DNA of 64,000 nt, from contig JADJJK010000037.1 of the NCBI GenBank assembly GCA_016706545.1, positions 19,263 to 83,262 of the forward strand. Reading direction: 5' to 3'. Below the pieces are notes generated by a model. The model was not told the DNA's origin. It saw only the letters and a list, made by a program, of their open reading frames with translations, and made no database searches. This DNA is from Myxococcales bacterium (GTDB lineage Bacteria; Myxococcota_A; Polyangia; Haliangiales; Haliangiaceae). Made by a program: the position numbers and the translations under genes. Of the stretch, positions 31,079-39,554 are shown one piece after another; position 1 is the stretch's first letter; the number at the start of each line of letters is the position of its first letter.

Positions 31079-31380
31079 GCCGACTCGACTGCGCGTTGAC
31101 GACCACAAGCCACCGAGCGGGTGACACATCGCCCCGGTATCGCACCACGTTCTTCCGGAAGTAGCCAACGGAGAGGACCGCCTTGCCACCGGGCCACACG
31201 CACTCCGCGAGCACCGAAGGCGGCGTGCTGCGTCTCCGTGTGACGCCACGAAAGCCGCCCACTGGCCACGACGTCATGGGTCACCGTGACAGAGACCGGG
31301 GGCCCCGCGACGTCGAGCGTGAACGAACGAGCAGCCTCCAGGAGCGACTCGAGCGCAATCTGGTTGTGAGTAGCTAGCAT
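31079..31380 (-). pseudogene. Decayed duplicate of the gene at 35202-35639
   Basis: On the minus strand the start ATG 31380 reads MLATHNQIALESLLEAARSF and then TLDVAGPPVSVTVTHDV, matching MQTAPNQLAFNVLESLLDAA and its continuation in the copy at 35639. After about 40 residues the frame is lost. The rest (STPPSVLAECVWPGGKAVLS, VGYFRKNVVRYRGDV, ARWLVVVN) continues in another frame to about 31085. The family is unknown. It is probably a pseudogene created by duplication and decay. Confidence 0.7.
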
Positions 31381-31579
31381 AGGAAGGTCGGACCTCTCGC
31401 GGTCGCCGATCGGCTGTGGAAACCTCGATAGGCGAGTCCGAGCGGTAAAACCATACAGCCGACGGCTCCGGAGAGGCCAAGATATGTCGCGGACTCATCA
31501 GGGCTCGCGGCGCGCCGTCTTGTCGCAGCGCACCAGGACTGGCGCGCGGTCCTGCTGTGGTCACGCTGCTTCCGGCGAT
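31079..31579. repeat. Degenerate copy of the block at 35286-35890
   Basis: About 500 bases matching 35286-35890 over most of their length, for example the shared TCACGCTGCTTCCGGCGAT at the right end and GCCGACTCGA at the left end. Differences are substitutions and short deletions. The block contains the decayed gene at 31079-31380 and its upstream region. The part of the right copy that starts the lipoprotein gene at 35835 is deleted here. Confidence 0.8.
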
Positions 31580-31599
31580 GTAGGATGAGTCGGATGAAT

Positions 31600-31712
31600 C
31601 CAACCAGAGGTTGTTTCCAAAGAGAGCACGCGCGATGTCGCGTATGCTCGCGTACAGAGTGCGCACGCTGAGGGACGTCAGCGGCCGCGGCGGTGCTCAC
31701 AGGGCGGCGGCG
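31600..31712. repeat. Direct repeat copy R2
   Basis: Begins CCAACCAGAGGTTGTTTCC and contains AGTGCGCACGCTGAGGGACG. It follows directly after the duplicated block ending at 31579. The DNA to its right (31713-31873) holds no recognised gene, only a minus-strand frame ending QARRRDLVAAWRCISEIAAL that I cannot assign. Confidence 0.8.
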
Positions 31713-31873
31713 GGCTGGTGCAGGGCCAACGCGGCGATCTCGCTGATGCAGCGCCAGGCCGCGACGAGGTCACGACGGCGCGCCTGAGTACTGCCAAGTG
31801 AGTCTTGGGCCTGAATCCCCACACCGGGCTTGGCTCCGCATCTTCGCGGGAGGAGGACAACCGGGGAGGAGGA

Positions 31874-31984
31874 CAACCGGAAGTTGTTTTTCAGGGAGAG
31901 CACGTGCGCTCGATGCCGCGTAGGCTCGCGTACAGTGAGTGCGCACGCTGAGGGACGTCAGTGAGCCGCGACGGTGCTCATAGG
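31874..31984. repeat. Direct repeat copy R3, next to the transposon left end
   Basis: Begins CAACCGGAAGTTGTTTTTCA and contains AGTGCGCACGCTGAGGGACG. It is preceded by a 16-base tandem duplication, GGAGGAGGACAACCGG, at about 31849-31880. Its right end coincides with the likely left boundary of the DDE transposon. In the tandem-array reading it is the far end of the unit whose gene lies at 35202-35639. Confidence 0.8.
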
Positions 31985-32152
31985 TGTTAGGGAGCAGCCC
32001 CGACTATGGGAACACCAGTGAGATGAAGCAGGCTGCGTGATGGCAAAGGGCGCCTACACCATCGTTGCCGACGACCGGCTGAGATCCGGATCGCTGGGGT
32101 AGAACCGGTCCACGACCTCTCCGGAGCTGAGCTTGGAGCTCGCCGAAAGTAG

Positions 32153-32800
32153 GTGACGCCGACAGTGCTGGAACACGGTCGGCGTCGTGCTCCTGGTCGG
32201 CCCCCATTGACGAAGACAACCAGACGCCCTTCACACATCATCCATTCCGCGCTCGACGTCAAGGGGTGGCTCGCACGGCCGCCGTCGGTGGCGGAGGCTC
32301 GGCCCGCGCGATGCCCTGGATGCGGGAGTGCGAGCCGTCCGATCGGGGCGGCCGTTGGGCTGCACGGCCACGGGCTCCGCGACCGTCAGGTTCGTGGCCC
32401 GCTTGCGGCCGATGGTGAGCCGACAACGGCGGTGGTCAGCTGCCGAAGGTACCGCTGCACCCGATGCCACGCGGTGCTCCTGGTGGTGCCCCGTGGGGTG
32501 GCGTCGCGTCGGCACTACAGCCAGGCGGCGATCTGCATGGCGCTGGCGCTGTGGGGCTTGATGGCGATGCCCGTGGAGGAGGTGCGGCAGCGAGTGTGCG
32601 CCTGGCGCGTGCGGGGGCCGGCGTCGACGGGATGGTCGACGCTGCGACGGTGGGCGCGGGCGGCGCGGGCCTTCGCGGGCCAGACCTTGCGAGAGGCGGC
32701 AGCCCGGACGGCGCAGGTGGCCGTCGGGCGGGCGCCGCCTGGTGAGCGCGGCGCCCCGCTGTGGGCGCAGGCGTTCGCTGGAGGCGCGTCCATGCCGTGA
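32153..32800 (+). CDS. DUF6431-like zinc-ribbon protein of the transposon
   Basis: Up to 215 residues. The starts GTG 32153 and TTG 32207 are both possible; similarity to remembered family members begins near DVKGWLARPPSV. It has two Cys pairs, ARCPGCGSASRPIG and YRCTRCHAVLLVVPRG, forming a zinc ribbon, then a helical region (SRRHYSQAAICMALALWGLM, MPVEEVRQRVCAW). Such proteins accompany this class of DDE transposon and may bind the element ends. It precedes the transposase gene by about 130 bases on the same strand. Confidence 0.65.
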   Translation: MTPTVLEHGRRRAPGRPPLTKTTRRPSHIIHSALDVKGWLARPPSVAEARPARCPGCGSASRPIGAAVGLHGHGLRDRQVRGPLAADGEPTTAVVSCRRYRCTRCHAVLLVVPRGVASRRHYSQAAICMALALWGLMAMPVEEVRQRVCAWRVRGPASTGWSTLRRWARAARAFAGQTLREAAARTAQVAVGRAPPGERGAPLWAQAFAGGASMP

Positions 32801-32928
32801 TGGCCACCGGGGCGTGCTCGTCGACCACGAGCGGCCCACCCGGTTGGGCTTCTGGGCGGCACCGCCGCCCCGTGAGACGCGGGAGAACGCGCCGCCTTCC
32901 ATCTTCCCGGCGGCGCCAAAGGAGCCGC

Positions 32929-34265
32929 ATGTCCGACGACGAATCCCTTCGCCCACGCGACCACGCGGAGGCGATCGCCCTGTTCCGCGCCGAGATCATC
33001 GGCACGCTCGCCCGTCGAGACTTCGACCACGGCGAGCTGGCTGCTGCGATGCGCGCGCTGGCCGCCGAACGCTACCGACCGCCCGGAAGTTCGACCGTGC
33101 GGCAGATCTCCGTGCCGACGCTCGAGCGGTGGCTGTATGCGTATCGTCGCGGTGGGCTGGCGGCGTTGCGCCCCAGCCGCGCTCCGATCGCGGCCGTGCC
33201 CGCGAGTTGACGCCTGCGCAGCGCGAGCTGCTGCTCGATATCCGGCGAGAGTACCCGACGGCCTCGGTGCCGCTGATCCTGCGCACGCTGGTCGCCGACG
33301 GAAGGCTCGGCGCCGACGTGGTGTCAGCGACCACGGTAGCGCGGCTCTATCGCGAGGCCGGGCTCGAGCGGGGCGTGCGCCCCGACGGCCACACCCGGCT
33401 GCGCTGGCAGGCAGACCACGCTGGCGCGCTCTGGCACGGGGACATCTGTCATGGGCCGACGCTGCGCATCGGCGCGACGACCCGGCCGCTGCGCATCCAC
33501 GCGCTGCTCGACGATGCATCGCGCTTCGTGGTGGCGCTCGAGGCCCACCACACCGAGCGCGAGGTCGAGATGCTCAACCTCTTGCTGGCCGCGCTGCGTC
33601 GTCATGGAGCTCCCGGCGGCTTGTACCTCGACAACGGGAGCACCTACAGCGGGGTGGCGCTGCGGCTGTGCTGCGAGCGCCTCGGCATCAGTCTGGTCCA
33701 CGCCCGGCCCTACGATGCGCCGGCGCGCGGGAAGATGGAACGATTCTGGCGCACGCTTCGTGCCGGCTGCCTCGACCACCTCGGCGGCATGACCTCGCTG
33801 CACGACGTGCAGGTGCGCCTCGGCGCGTTTCTCGACGAGCACTACCACCACGCGCCGCACGGCGGGCTGCTCGGCAAGACCCCGGCGGAGGCGTGGGCCA
33901 GCGCGAGCTGCCGCGTCGTCGACGAGCCAGCGCTCGCGACGGCACTCACCGTGCATCGCCGCCGCCGCGTCCGCAAGGATGGCACCGTCGACCTCGACGG
34001 CCTCCTCTGGCAGCTCGACCAGGGCTTCCTCGCTGGCCGCGTCGTGACGGTCGTCGCCGCCCACGCTGGCCTCGCCGGCGACCCGGTCGCGCTCCACGAC
34101 GGCCACCGCTACACGATGCGCCCCGCCGATCCCATGGCGGCCTCGCGCACCCCGCGTCGGCGCAGCGGCGAGATGCCGTTGCCCACCATCCCGTTCGATC
34201 CTGCCGGCGCGCTCCTCGACAAGACCGCCGGTCGTCCCCCTCGCCATCGCAAGGAGAAGCCGTGA
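32929..34265 (+). CDS. DDE (rve-type) transposase, in two frames
   Basis: The start ATG 32929 has AAAGGAG five bases upstream (MSDDESLRPRDHAEAIALFR). An N-terminal HTH part in this frame reads STVRQISVPTLERWLYAYRR and stops at 33208-33210. The catalytic part continues in the -1 frame from about 33180 (RGRARELTPAQRELLLDIRR). It contains the DDE residues in ALWHGDICHG, LYLDNGSTYSG and GKMERFWRTLR, followed by a C-terminal Mu-like domain to 34265. The change needs one missing base or a -1 ribosomal shift near 33178-33182; the site is not a classic slippery heptamer. Total about 445 residues. It catalyses strand transfer. Confidence 0.85.
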
Positions 34266-35074
34266 CCTACCTCGATAGCTTCGGGCTCAAGGAGCCCCCG
34301 TTCTCCAAGGAGATCGCCGACGCCGACCTCTGGCTGCCCAGCTCCAAGCAGGCCGTCGCCGACGGTCTCCTCGACGCGCTCACCGAGCGGGCCTCGGTGG
34401 TGCTCGTCGGCGAGCCCGGCGTCGGCAAGACCTGCGTCCTGCGCGCGATCCGTCACCGCGTCTCCGCTGCCGGCTACCGCCTGACCTACTCGCACAACGC
34501 GACCCTCGGCCGCCGCGACTTCTACCGCCAGCTCTGCCTCGCGCTCGGGCTGGCGCCCGCCGCCACCGCTGGCAACTTCTTCTATGCCGTGTCCTCGCAC
34601 GTCGAGGAACTCGCCCGCGAGCGGGTCCATCCCGTCTTCCTCCTCGACGAAGCCCACCTCCTGCACCAGGACACGCTCGACCACCTCCACATCCTGCTCA
34701 ACTATCAGTGGGACAGCCGCGCCCTCCTCTCGCTCGTCCTCGTCGGCCTCCCGGAGCTCCGCGATCGCCTCGCCCTGCGCCGCAACCGCTCGCTCTATTC
34801 GCGCCTCCATCACCGCCTCGAGATCGACCCTCTCGCCCCCAACGACACCGCCGAGTATCTCCGCCTCCGCCTTCGTCACGCTGGCTGCGAACGCGAGCTA
34901 TTCGCCAGCGACGCCATTGCCCTCCTGCACGAGGCGACCTCCGGCGCCATGCGCGACCTCGACCGCCTCGCCGCTGCCGCCCTCCGAGAGACCGCCAGGA
35001 AGAAGCGCAAGATCGTCGAGCGAGACGTCGTCGCTCGCGTCATCGAGGCCGACACCCGCGAGCGCGACCGCTGA
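34262..35074 (+). CDS. ExeA/TniB-like AAA ATPase of the transposon
   Basis: 270 residues from GTG 34262, which overlaps the transposase stop as GTGA. Opening YLDSFGLKEPPFSKEIADAD is typical of ExeA-like ATPases. Walker A is VGEPGVGKTCVL and Walker B is VFLLDEAHLLHQD, followed by sensor-type LVLVGLPELRDRL. It probably acts as target-selection or regulator ATPase for the transposase, like MuB, TniB or IstB. Intact. Confidence 0.88.
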   Translation: MTYLDSFGLKEPPFSKEIADADLWLPSSKQAVADGLLDALTERASVVLVGEPGVGKTCVLRAIRHRVSAAGYRLTYSHNATLGRRDFYRQLCLALGLAPAATAGNFFYAVSSHVEELARERVHPVFLLDEAHLLHQDTLDHLHILLNYQWDSRALLSLVLVGLPELRDRLALRRNRSLYSRLHHRLEIDPLAPNDTAEYLRLRLRHAGCERELFASDAIALLHEATSGAMRDLDRLAAAALRETARKKRKIVERDVVARVIEADTRERDR

Positions 35075-35150
35075 CTCGCGCGTTTCCGTGTGCCGTGGTC
35101 GAGCACGAACGCGAGATTCATCGCCGCGACGTTCAGCTACGTCCGTCGCC

Positions 35151-35261
35151 GATGCCCATCGACGCTGCGATCGCCTCGCTCGCCGCTGATGCCCATCGCA
35201 GTCATGCAAGCACCATCGCAAGCCGCTGATGCCCATCAATCAGCCAGTCATGATGCCCATC
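35151..35261. repeat. Four copies of GATGCCCATC at the transposon right end
   Basis: Exact 10-base copies start at 35151, 35188, 35228 and 35252, in the same orientation. Copies two and three extend to CCGCTGATGCCCATC. Multiple subterminal repeats of this sort are the transposase binding sites of Tn7-, Mu- and Tn552-like elements. No matching set was found at the left end. Confidence 0.75.
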
Positions 35262-35639
35262 AACAGGGGCGCTCCGTAACAAGGACGCCGACTCGATCGC
35301 GCGATCGATCGCGGCCTTGATGTTGACGACCACGAGCCACCGAGCGGGTGACGTGACCATGAGGCACACATCGCCCCGGTATCGCTCCACGTTCTCCCGG
35401 AAGTAGCCGACAGAGAGGACGGCCTTGCCACCGGGCCACACGCACTCCGCGAGCACCGGGGGCGGCGTGCTGCCTCTCGGGGTGACGCCATCAAACCCGC
35501 CCGCTGGCCACGACGGCGCGACGCCACGGGTCACGGTGACAGAGACCGGGGTCCCCGCGACGTCGAGCGTGAACGAACGAGCTGCATCGAGGAGCGACTC
35601 GAGCACGTTGAAAGCGAGCTGGTTGGGCGCAGTTTGCAT
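35202..35639 (-). CDS. Uncharacterised protein truncated by transposon insertion
   Basis: The frame opens at ATG 35639 (MQTAPNQLAFNVLESLLDAA) and is intact for about 125 residues, including SVTVTRGVAPSWPAGGFDGV, LAECVWPGGKAVLSVGYFRE and PARWLVVVNIKAAIDRAIES. The last 20-25 codons (VDGHHDWLIDGHQRLAMVLA) are read from the transposon end repeats, so the natural C-terminus has been lost. A decayed duplicate lies at 31079-31380. No domain is recognised. There is no signal peptide. Codon use is GC-rich like the chromosome, so it does not belong to the AT-richer island. Confidence 0.6.
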   Translation of the reverse strand: MQTAPNQLAFNVLESLLDAARSFTLDVAGTPVSVTVTRGVAPSWPAGGFDGVTPRGSTPPPVLAECVWPGGKAVLSVGYFRENVERYRGDVCLMVTSPARWLVVVNIKAAIDRAIESASLLRSAPVDGHHDWLIDGHQRLAMVLA

Positions 35640-35890
35640 GGGAAGGACGGTCCTCTCGCGATCGCCGATCGGCTGTGGAACCCTCGATAGGCGACGCCGA
35701 GCGGCAAAATCATACAGCCGTCGGATCAGGAGAGGCCAGGGTGCGTCGCAGTCTCGTCAGGGCATCGCGACGCGCCGTCTTGTCGCAGCGCACCAGCAGC
35801 AGGACTGGCTACGCTGCAGGTAGTCGCGAGGAGGGTGTCATTGCACGGTGGCGCGCGGTTCCTGGTTGCGGTCACGCTGCTTCCGGCGAT
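35286..35890. repeat. Duplicated block, right copy
   Basis: Matches 31079-31579. It contains the truncated minus-strand gene, the region upstream of it and the first codons of the plus-strand lipoprotein gene at 35835. Together with R1-R3 it suggests a tandem array of a roughly 700-base unit. Confidence 0.8.
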
Positions 35891-36299
35891 CTTGGTCGCC
35901 TGTGGCGACGATGATGATCCCTCGTACTCGGTGATCGTGCGATTGGGATCTTCGGGAACCGACGTGTCGCGTCATTGGACGTTCCGCATGTCGTACTATC
36001 GATATCCTGGGTTCCCAGATCGGACCTGCGTGGTTGATCCATACGACGCCGAGATGGTCTTCCCACCGGCCGGAGTCGTCACGGATTGCAGCGGTGGATG
36101 CATTTTCGGATCTGCTTGTGTGTTCGGCTGCAAGGTGGATCTGCAGGACTGCGCCGTGTGGAGCGGGGACCTCGCTCCGAGGGTCAAGGTGTTCTACAAG
36201 CTCATCAACTGCCCGACGCCCCATGGGCTGAACCACCAGGGGACCCTGGCGTTTCCATCGACAGTCGATTGTGACTCGTCGCTTCGCCCAGCGGGATGA
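35835..36299 (+). CDS. Cys-rich lipoprotein
   Basis: 154 residues from GTG 35835, preceded by AGGAGG at about 35829, which decides the start. The hydrophobic signal ends in the lipobox ILVAC, followed by an Asp-rich DDDD segment, a common sorting-like feature of envelope lipoproteins. The mature part is beta-rich with eight further cysteines, several in DCSGGCIFGSACVFGCKVD. The family is not recognised. The gene begins inside the duplicated block; its left-hand counterpart has been lost. Confidence 0.75.
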   Translation: MSLHGGARFLVAVTLLPAILVACGDDDDPSYSVIVRLGSSGTDVSRHWTFRMSYYRYPGFPDRTCVVDPYDAEMVFPPAGVVTDCSGGCIFGSACVFGCKVDLQDCAVWSGDLAPRVKVFYKLINCPTPHGLNHQGTLAFPSTVDCDSSLRPAG

Positions 36300-36466
36300 G
36301 AACGACGGCTGGTTGTCTCTCACACCTCGATCGCGGCGACCTCGACGTCGCGCGGTCGCGCGCCGTCGCGCAACCGATCAGAATGATCCAGCTTCGGAGA
36401 TTTCTTCGATGAGCCTGATGGGTTGACGCAGTAGTGCCAATGGCTCTTCCCGGCAGTCAGTCTGGG

Positions 36467-37165
36467 TTACGACCGCAAGAGGCGCGTCGGCTCGGGCCAG
36501 TCGCCGTGCTCAGAGATCGGCACGAATCGCATGGTGGTGAACTCGTGGTGGAAGTCCTTGCGGCGGCGCTCCTTCATAGCGTTGCGGTGGTCCGTTCCGT
36601 CGAGCCTCGCCTCCCGGCCGTGGACCATGCCGAGCATTTCCTGCTCGCTCCGCCACATGCTGAAGGTGGAGAAAGTCCTCAGCGGTCGAAACGCGACGGT
36701 GGCGCGAGTCATGCCTGGGTGGTCGCGCACCTGGGCTTCGACGGGCTTGCCCCAGCGCGCGAAGCGAAAGGTCTCGCTCAGCTTCAGGCGCGCAAACGTC
36801 ACCCCGACGACCGGCCCCTCGGGGTTCTCGAACTCCGTGTAGGTCGTGGCGTCGTCAAGCCCCGTGTACTTTCCCCAGCGTCTGTAGAAGCGTAGGCGGA
36901 CATGCCACCCGGGCCGTGTGAACACACGGTATGGGGGCGTCTCCAAGAAACGATCGAGAAACGTCTCGTTCTCCCAGAACGCGAAGAGCGCCAATAGCCG
37001 GACCTGATAGCGTCCCAGACGCCCCACGCCGTGTCCCATTCTCATGGGCAAGAGACACTCCGCGTGGCGCAAACCCGCTACGCCACGTAGCGAAGAGGAA
37101 CTCAGCAGACGGACGCCGACGCTGAATACGGGCGCTCGGACCAAGTGATAGCTGAAGAGTTCCAT
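36467..37165 (-). CDS. Spheroidene-monooxygenase (CrtA)-like or related haem/ABM-fold protein
   Basis: 232 residues from the internal ATG 37165 (MELFSYHLVRAPVFSVGV); the frame is open further upstream but unconserved. The middle shows LALFAFWENETFLDRFLETP and GWHVRLRFYRRWGKYTGLD, and near the end MTRATVAFRPLRTFSTFSMW followed by RSEQEMLGMVHG. This doubled barrel arrangement resembles CrtA-type monooxygenases and related dimeric alpha-beta-barrel proteins, but the match is by pattern only. CrtA oxidises carotenoid ends, so a link to the crt operon 30 kb away is possible. Divergent from the YndJ-like gene, 50 bases apart. Confidence 0.5.
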   Translation of the reverse strand: MELFSYHLVRAPVFSVGVRLLSSSSLRGVAGLRHAECLLPMRMGHGVGRLGRYQVRLLALFAFWENETFLDRFLETPPYRVFTRPGWHVRLRFYRRWGKYTGLDDATTYTEFENPEGPVVGVTFARLKLSETFRFARWGKPVEAQVRDHPGMTRATVAFRPLRTFSTFSMWRSEQEMLGMVHGREARLDGTDHRNAMKERRRKDFHHEFTTMRFVPISEHGDWPEPTRLLRS

Positions 37166-37214
37166 CGTCGTTGCTGGCGGAATATTCCATACTCGGGGCC
37201 CGAGGAGACTGCCC

Positions 37215-38069
37215 GTGATGTCCGAGCTTAACATCCTGCGTGGTCTCCTGCTCCTGAGCATGGTCGTGGGGCCCTTCGCGACGCGGCGCTTCTTCGCCGC
37301 GCCATCGCGACTCCGCGCGGCGGCTCATGTCGGGGCGTTTGTCTGCGCTGCAGTGGGGGCGTTCTCGCCGTTGCCGATGCTGAGCGTCGCCTGGCTCCTG
37401 TTCTGCGTGGCGAACTTCGTGCTCATTGTTCGATCTCGTGCGGGATGGCTGCGCTCGCCGCGGGTGCTCGCAGTGAGTGTCCCATTCATCTTCAGCAACA
37501 TCGCTGCGGTGTGGTTCGTCGGAGGTGCAAACGACCTCCACTTCCTCGGGTACGGCGCGCACTTCAGCTACTACGCTGCGCTGCACGGGAACGTGATCGG
37601 CTGGATCCTGATCGGTACGCTGGCTGCCCTCGCTGATCGAGACAGTCCGCAGCGCGGCATCTACCTCACCTCGGTGCTCGTATGCCTCGTCTCGTTCCTC
37701 TTGATCGCGTTCGGCATCGACCAGTTCCTCGCGCTCAAGCCGATCGGCGTGATCGGCCTCTCCATCGCGCTGCCGATCTCGCAGCTCGCGTTCCTGCGAA
37801 GCGTCTGGTCGCGCAACCGGCCGGCGTTTATCCTCGGGTGCGTCAGCTTCGCGGGCCTTGTCTTCACGATGGTGCTCGCGTGGCGAAACGAGTTCTCGAT
37901 ACCTGTGTTTCAGGCGGTCGCGGGCATCCGCGGCATGGTCTCCGTCCACGGCGTCCTCAACACGGTCGTCGTCGCCCCGTGTTTCCTGCTGGCGGTATTG
38001 CTCGACGCGCGCCCCACTGACGTCGGACGCCCGAAAAGTCGAGAAACGCCGGACAGTTGGCGCGGATGA
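37215..38069 (+). CDS. YndJ-like integral membrane protein
   Basis: 284 residues. The start GTG 37215 has GAGGAG seven bases upstream, and ATG 37218 follows directly. About eight transmembrane helices cover most of the chain. Conserved-looking loop motifs are GYGAHFSYYAALHGNVIGW and GIRGMVSVHGVLNTVV, which resemble the HFxYA and MVxxHGxxN motifs of the Bacillus YndJ family. Function unknown. The C-terminal 25 residues are polar. Divergent partner of the CrtA-like gene, so the two may act together. Confidence 0.6.
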   Translation: MMSELNILRGLLLLSMVVGPFATRRFFAAPSRLRAAAHVGAFVCAAVGAFSPLPMLSVAWLLFCVANFVLIVRSRAGWLRSPRVLAVSVPFIFSNIAAVWFVGGANDLHFLGYGAHFSYYAALHGNVIGWILIGTLAALADRDSPQRGIYLTSVLVCLVSFLLIAFGIDQFLALKPIGVIGLSIALPISQLAFLRSVWSRNRPAFILGCVSFAGLVFTMVLAWRNEFSIPVFQAVAGIRGMVSVHGVLNTVVVAPCFLLAVLLDARPTDVGRPKSRETPDSWRG

Positions 38070-38225
38070 ACCAACCGGAGGTTGTGAGTCTCGCGGACCC
38101 AAGTAGGCTCCTGCCGGCGGAGGAGTCCCTCGGACCCGACCGGACGACCTCGCGAGAGGCGCATGCACCTGCCATGCGGCGTGCGTGCCGAGCGAGCGCT
38201 CAGCCGCGGCACAAGAGGCGCCGAA

Positions 38226-38258
38226 AACTCAAAAGGCCCCGGAGAGGGGCCTTCTGAG
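38226..38258 (-). terminator. Rho-independent terminator of the tRNA gene
   Basis: On the minus strand AAGGCCCC-TCTCC-GGGGCCTT forms an eight-pair hairpin followed by TTGAGTTTT. It lies about 15 bases downstream of the tRNA 3' end. Confidence 0.85.
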
Positions 38259-38269
38259 TTTCGTCGTTC

Positions 38270-38344
<75 letters not shown>

Positions 38345-38546
38345 TCAGGAAGGCCTTTCTGCCATGAGGGCCGGCACAGGTCAAGGGCTGGGCGGCAAAA
38401 GAGCGGAAAGTCTTGTGCGGTCGCGCGGGTGCAGATCTGTCGGCGCGCGCAGGCGCATCTGCGCTGCCGGTGACGGGCGTCAGGGTGCGCAGCAAGCGGC
38501 ATGCGGGAGATCGGCGGTGCGCCGGGCGATGATATGAACAGAGGCG

Positions 38547-39398
38547 ATGCAAGCGCTGGTTCTCGACTTCGACGGCACGATGACCGATGCGGAGGCGGAA
38601 GGGGGGCCCTTTCGAGCGGGGTATCTGGAAGACCTCTGCGCGCTGGTGGGGCGCAAGGCCGGCGATCCGGAGATCTCCGCCATCGCCGACGCGGTGGATC
38701 ACGAGCTGGCGGCGGCGCCGGAGAAGCACCCGTTCACCTGGCTCGGTCAGGCGGTGGCGCCGGCCACGGTGGACCCGTACCTGCGCATGGTGCCGATCGC
38801 CAACCGCATCTTCGACACCTTCGGGGTGATGCCCAGCGCGCAGGAGCGCGGGCGGCTCTTTGGCACCGTGCTCTACAAGTACAACTACGCCAAGACGCTG
38901 GGGCGGCCGGTGTTCCGGCCCGGCGCCGGGGAGTGCCTGCAGCGGCTCATCGACCGGGCGGTGTTCGTGGTCACCAACTCGGATACGCACGCGGTGGCGA
39001 GCAAGATCGCCACGCTGGACCGCGAGTACCCGGGGGTGGCGCGGCTGACCGCGCGCGTGCATGGGTTCGCGCGCAAGTTCGACCTGGATCCAGCCTGGGA
39101 CGGCGTGGCCCCGGAGCTGACGCTGCCCGGGCTCGATCGGCCGGTGCTCCTGCGGCGGCGGATCTATCACGACATGCTGGCGCAGGTGGTCGCCGAGGCG
39201 CAGGGGACGTTCGCGGAGCTGTGCGTGGTGGGCGACATCTTCGAGCTGGATCTGGCGCTGCCGCTGGCGCTGGGGGCGAGGGTTGGTCTGGTGCGCGGCG
39301 CGCGGACGCCGGAGTACGAGCTCGCGTTCGTGCGCGCACATCCGCGCGGGCGGGTGATCGAAGATCTGGCGGACATCGAGGCGTTCGCCTTCGGGTGA
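38547..39398 (+). CDS. HAD-superfamily hydrolase
   Basis: 283 residues from ATG 38547. Motif I is VLDFDGTMTD at residues 5-14, with the nucleophile Asp and acid Asp. Motif II is VFVVTNSD near residue 143, and motif IV is VVGDIFELDLALPLALG near residue 230. A helical cap of about 100 residues lies between motifs I and II. HAD enzymes of this kind hydrolyse phosphate esters in the cytosol; the substrate cannot be predicted. Monocistronic, directly divergent from the tRNA gene. Confidence 0.85.
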   Translation: MQALVLDFDGTMTDAEAEGGPFRAGYLEDLCALVGRKAGDPEISAIADAVDHELAAAPEKHPFTWLGQAVAPATVDPYLRMVPIANRIFDTFGVMPSAQERGRLFGTVLYKYNYAKTLGRPVFRPGAGECLQRLIDRAVFVVTNSDTHAVASKIATLDREYPGVARLTARVHGFARKFDLDPAWDGVAPELTLPGLDRPVLLRRRIYHDMLAQVVAEAQGTFAELCVVGDIFELDLALPLALGARVGLVRGARTPEYELAFVRAHPRGRVIEDLADIEAFAFG

Positions 39399-39554
39399 CC
39401 GGCGCGGGCGGCGAGTCGCGCTCCTGGCCTGGGCCGCGGCTCGGCCACCGCCGCCGCATCGGAGGCCTCCAGGGCGTGCGCAGCGTGCGCCGGGCAGATC
39501 GCGGCGCTGGCGAACGAGCGGCGCCGGATGGCCCAGGTTTGCTAGGCTAGCTGG

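Larger units (their letters stand above)
31985..35275 (+). mobile_element. Three-gene DDE transposon (zinc-ribbon protein, transposase, AAA ATPase)
   Basis: About 3.3 kb containing three consecutive plus-strand genes of clearly mobile character, with four repeated 10-base end motifs at the right (35151-35261). It splits a duplicated host unit: repeat R3 lies at its left edge and the matching gene runs into its right edge. The boundaries are inferred from loss of similarity to the other copies; no terminal inverted repeat or target duplication was identified. The gene set (DDE integrase plus ExeA/TniB-like ATPase) resembles Tn552/Mu/Tn7-like replicative elements. Confidence 0.7.

Noticed and set aside
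31600..31984. Regularly repeated elements R2 and R3 as a possible CRISPR array
   Set aside because: Copies are over 100 bases, unevenly spaced and imperfect, with no short spacers and no cas genes.
31985..32152. Search for a matching left end (GATGGGCATC copies) of the transposon
   Set aside because: No copies were found. The left boundary is inferred only from the end of repeat R3.
33160..33215. Classic programmed frameshift site in the transposase
   Set aside because: No X-XXY-YYZ heptamer with A/T-rich slippage bases was seen. Kept only as a possibility.
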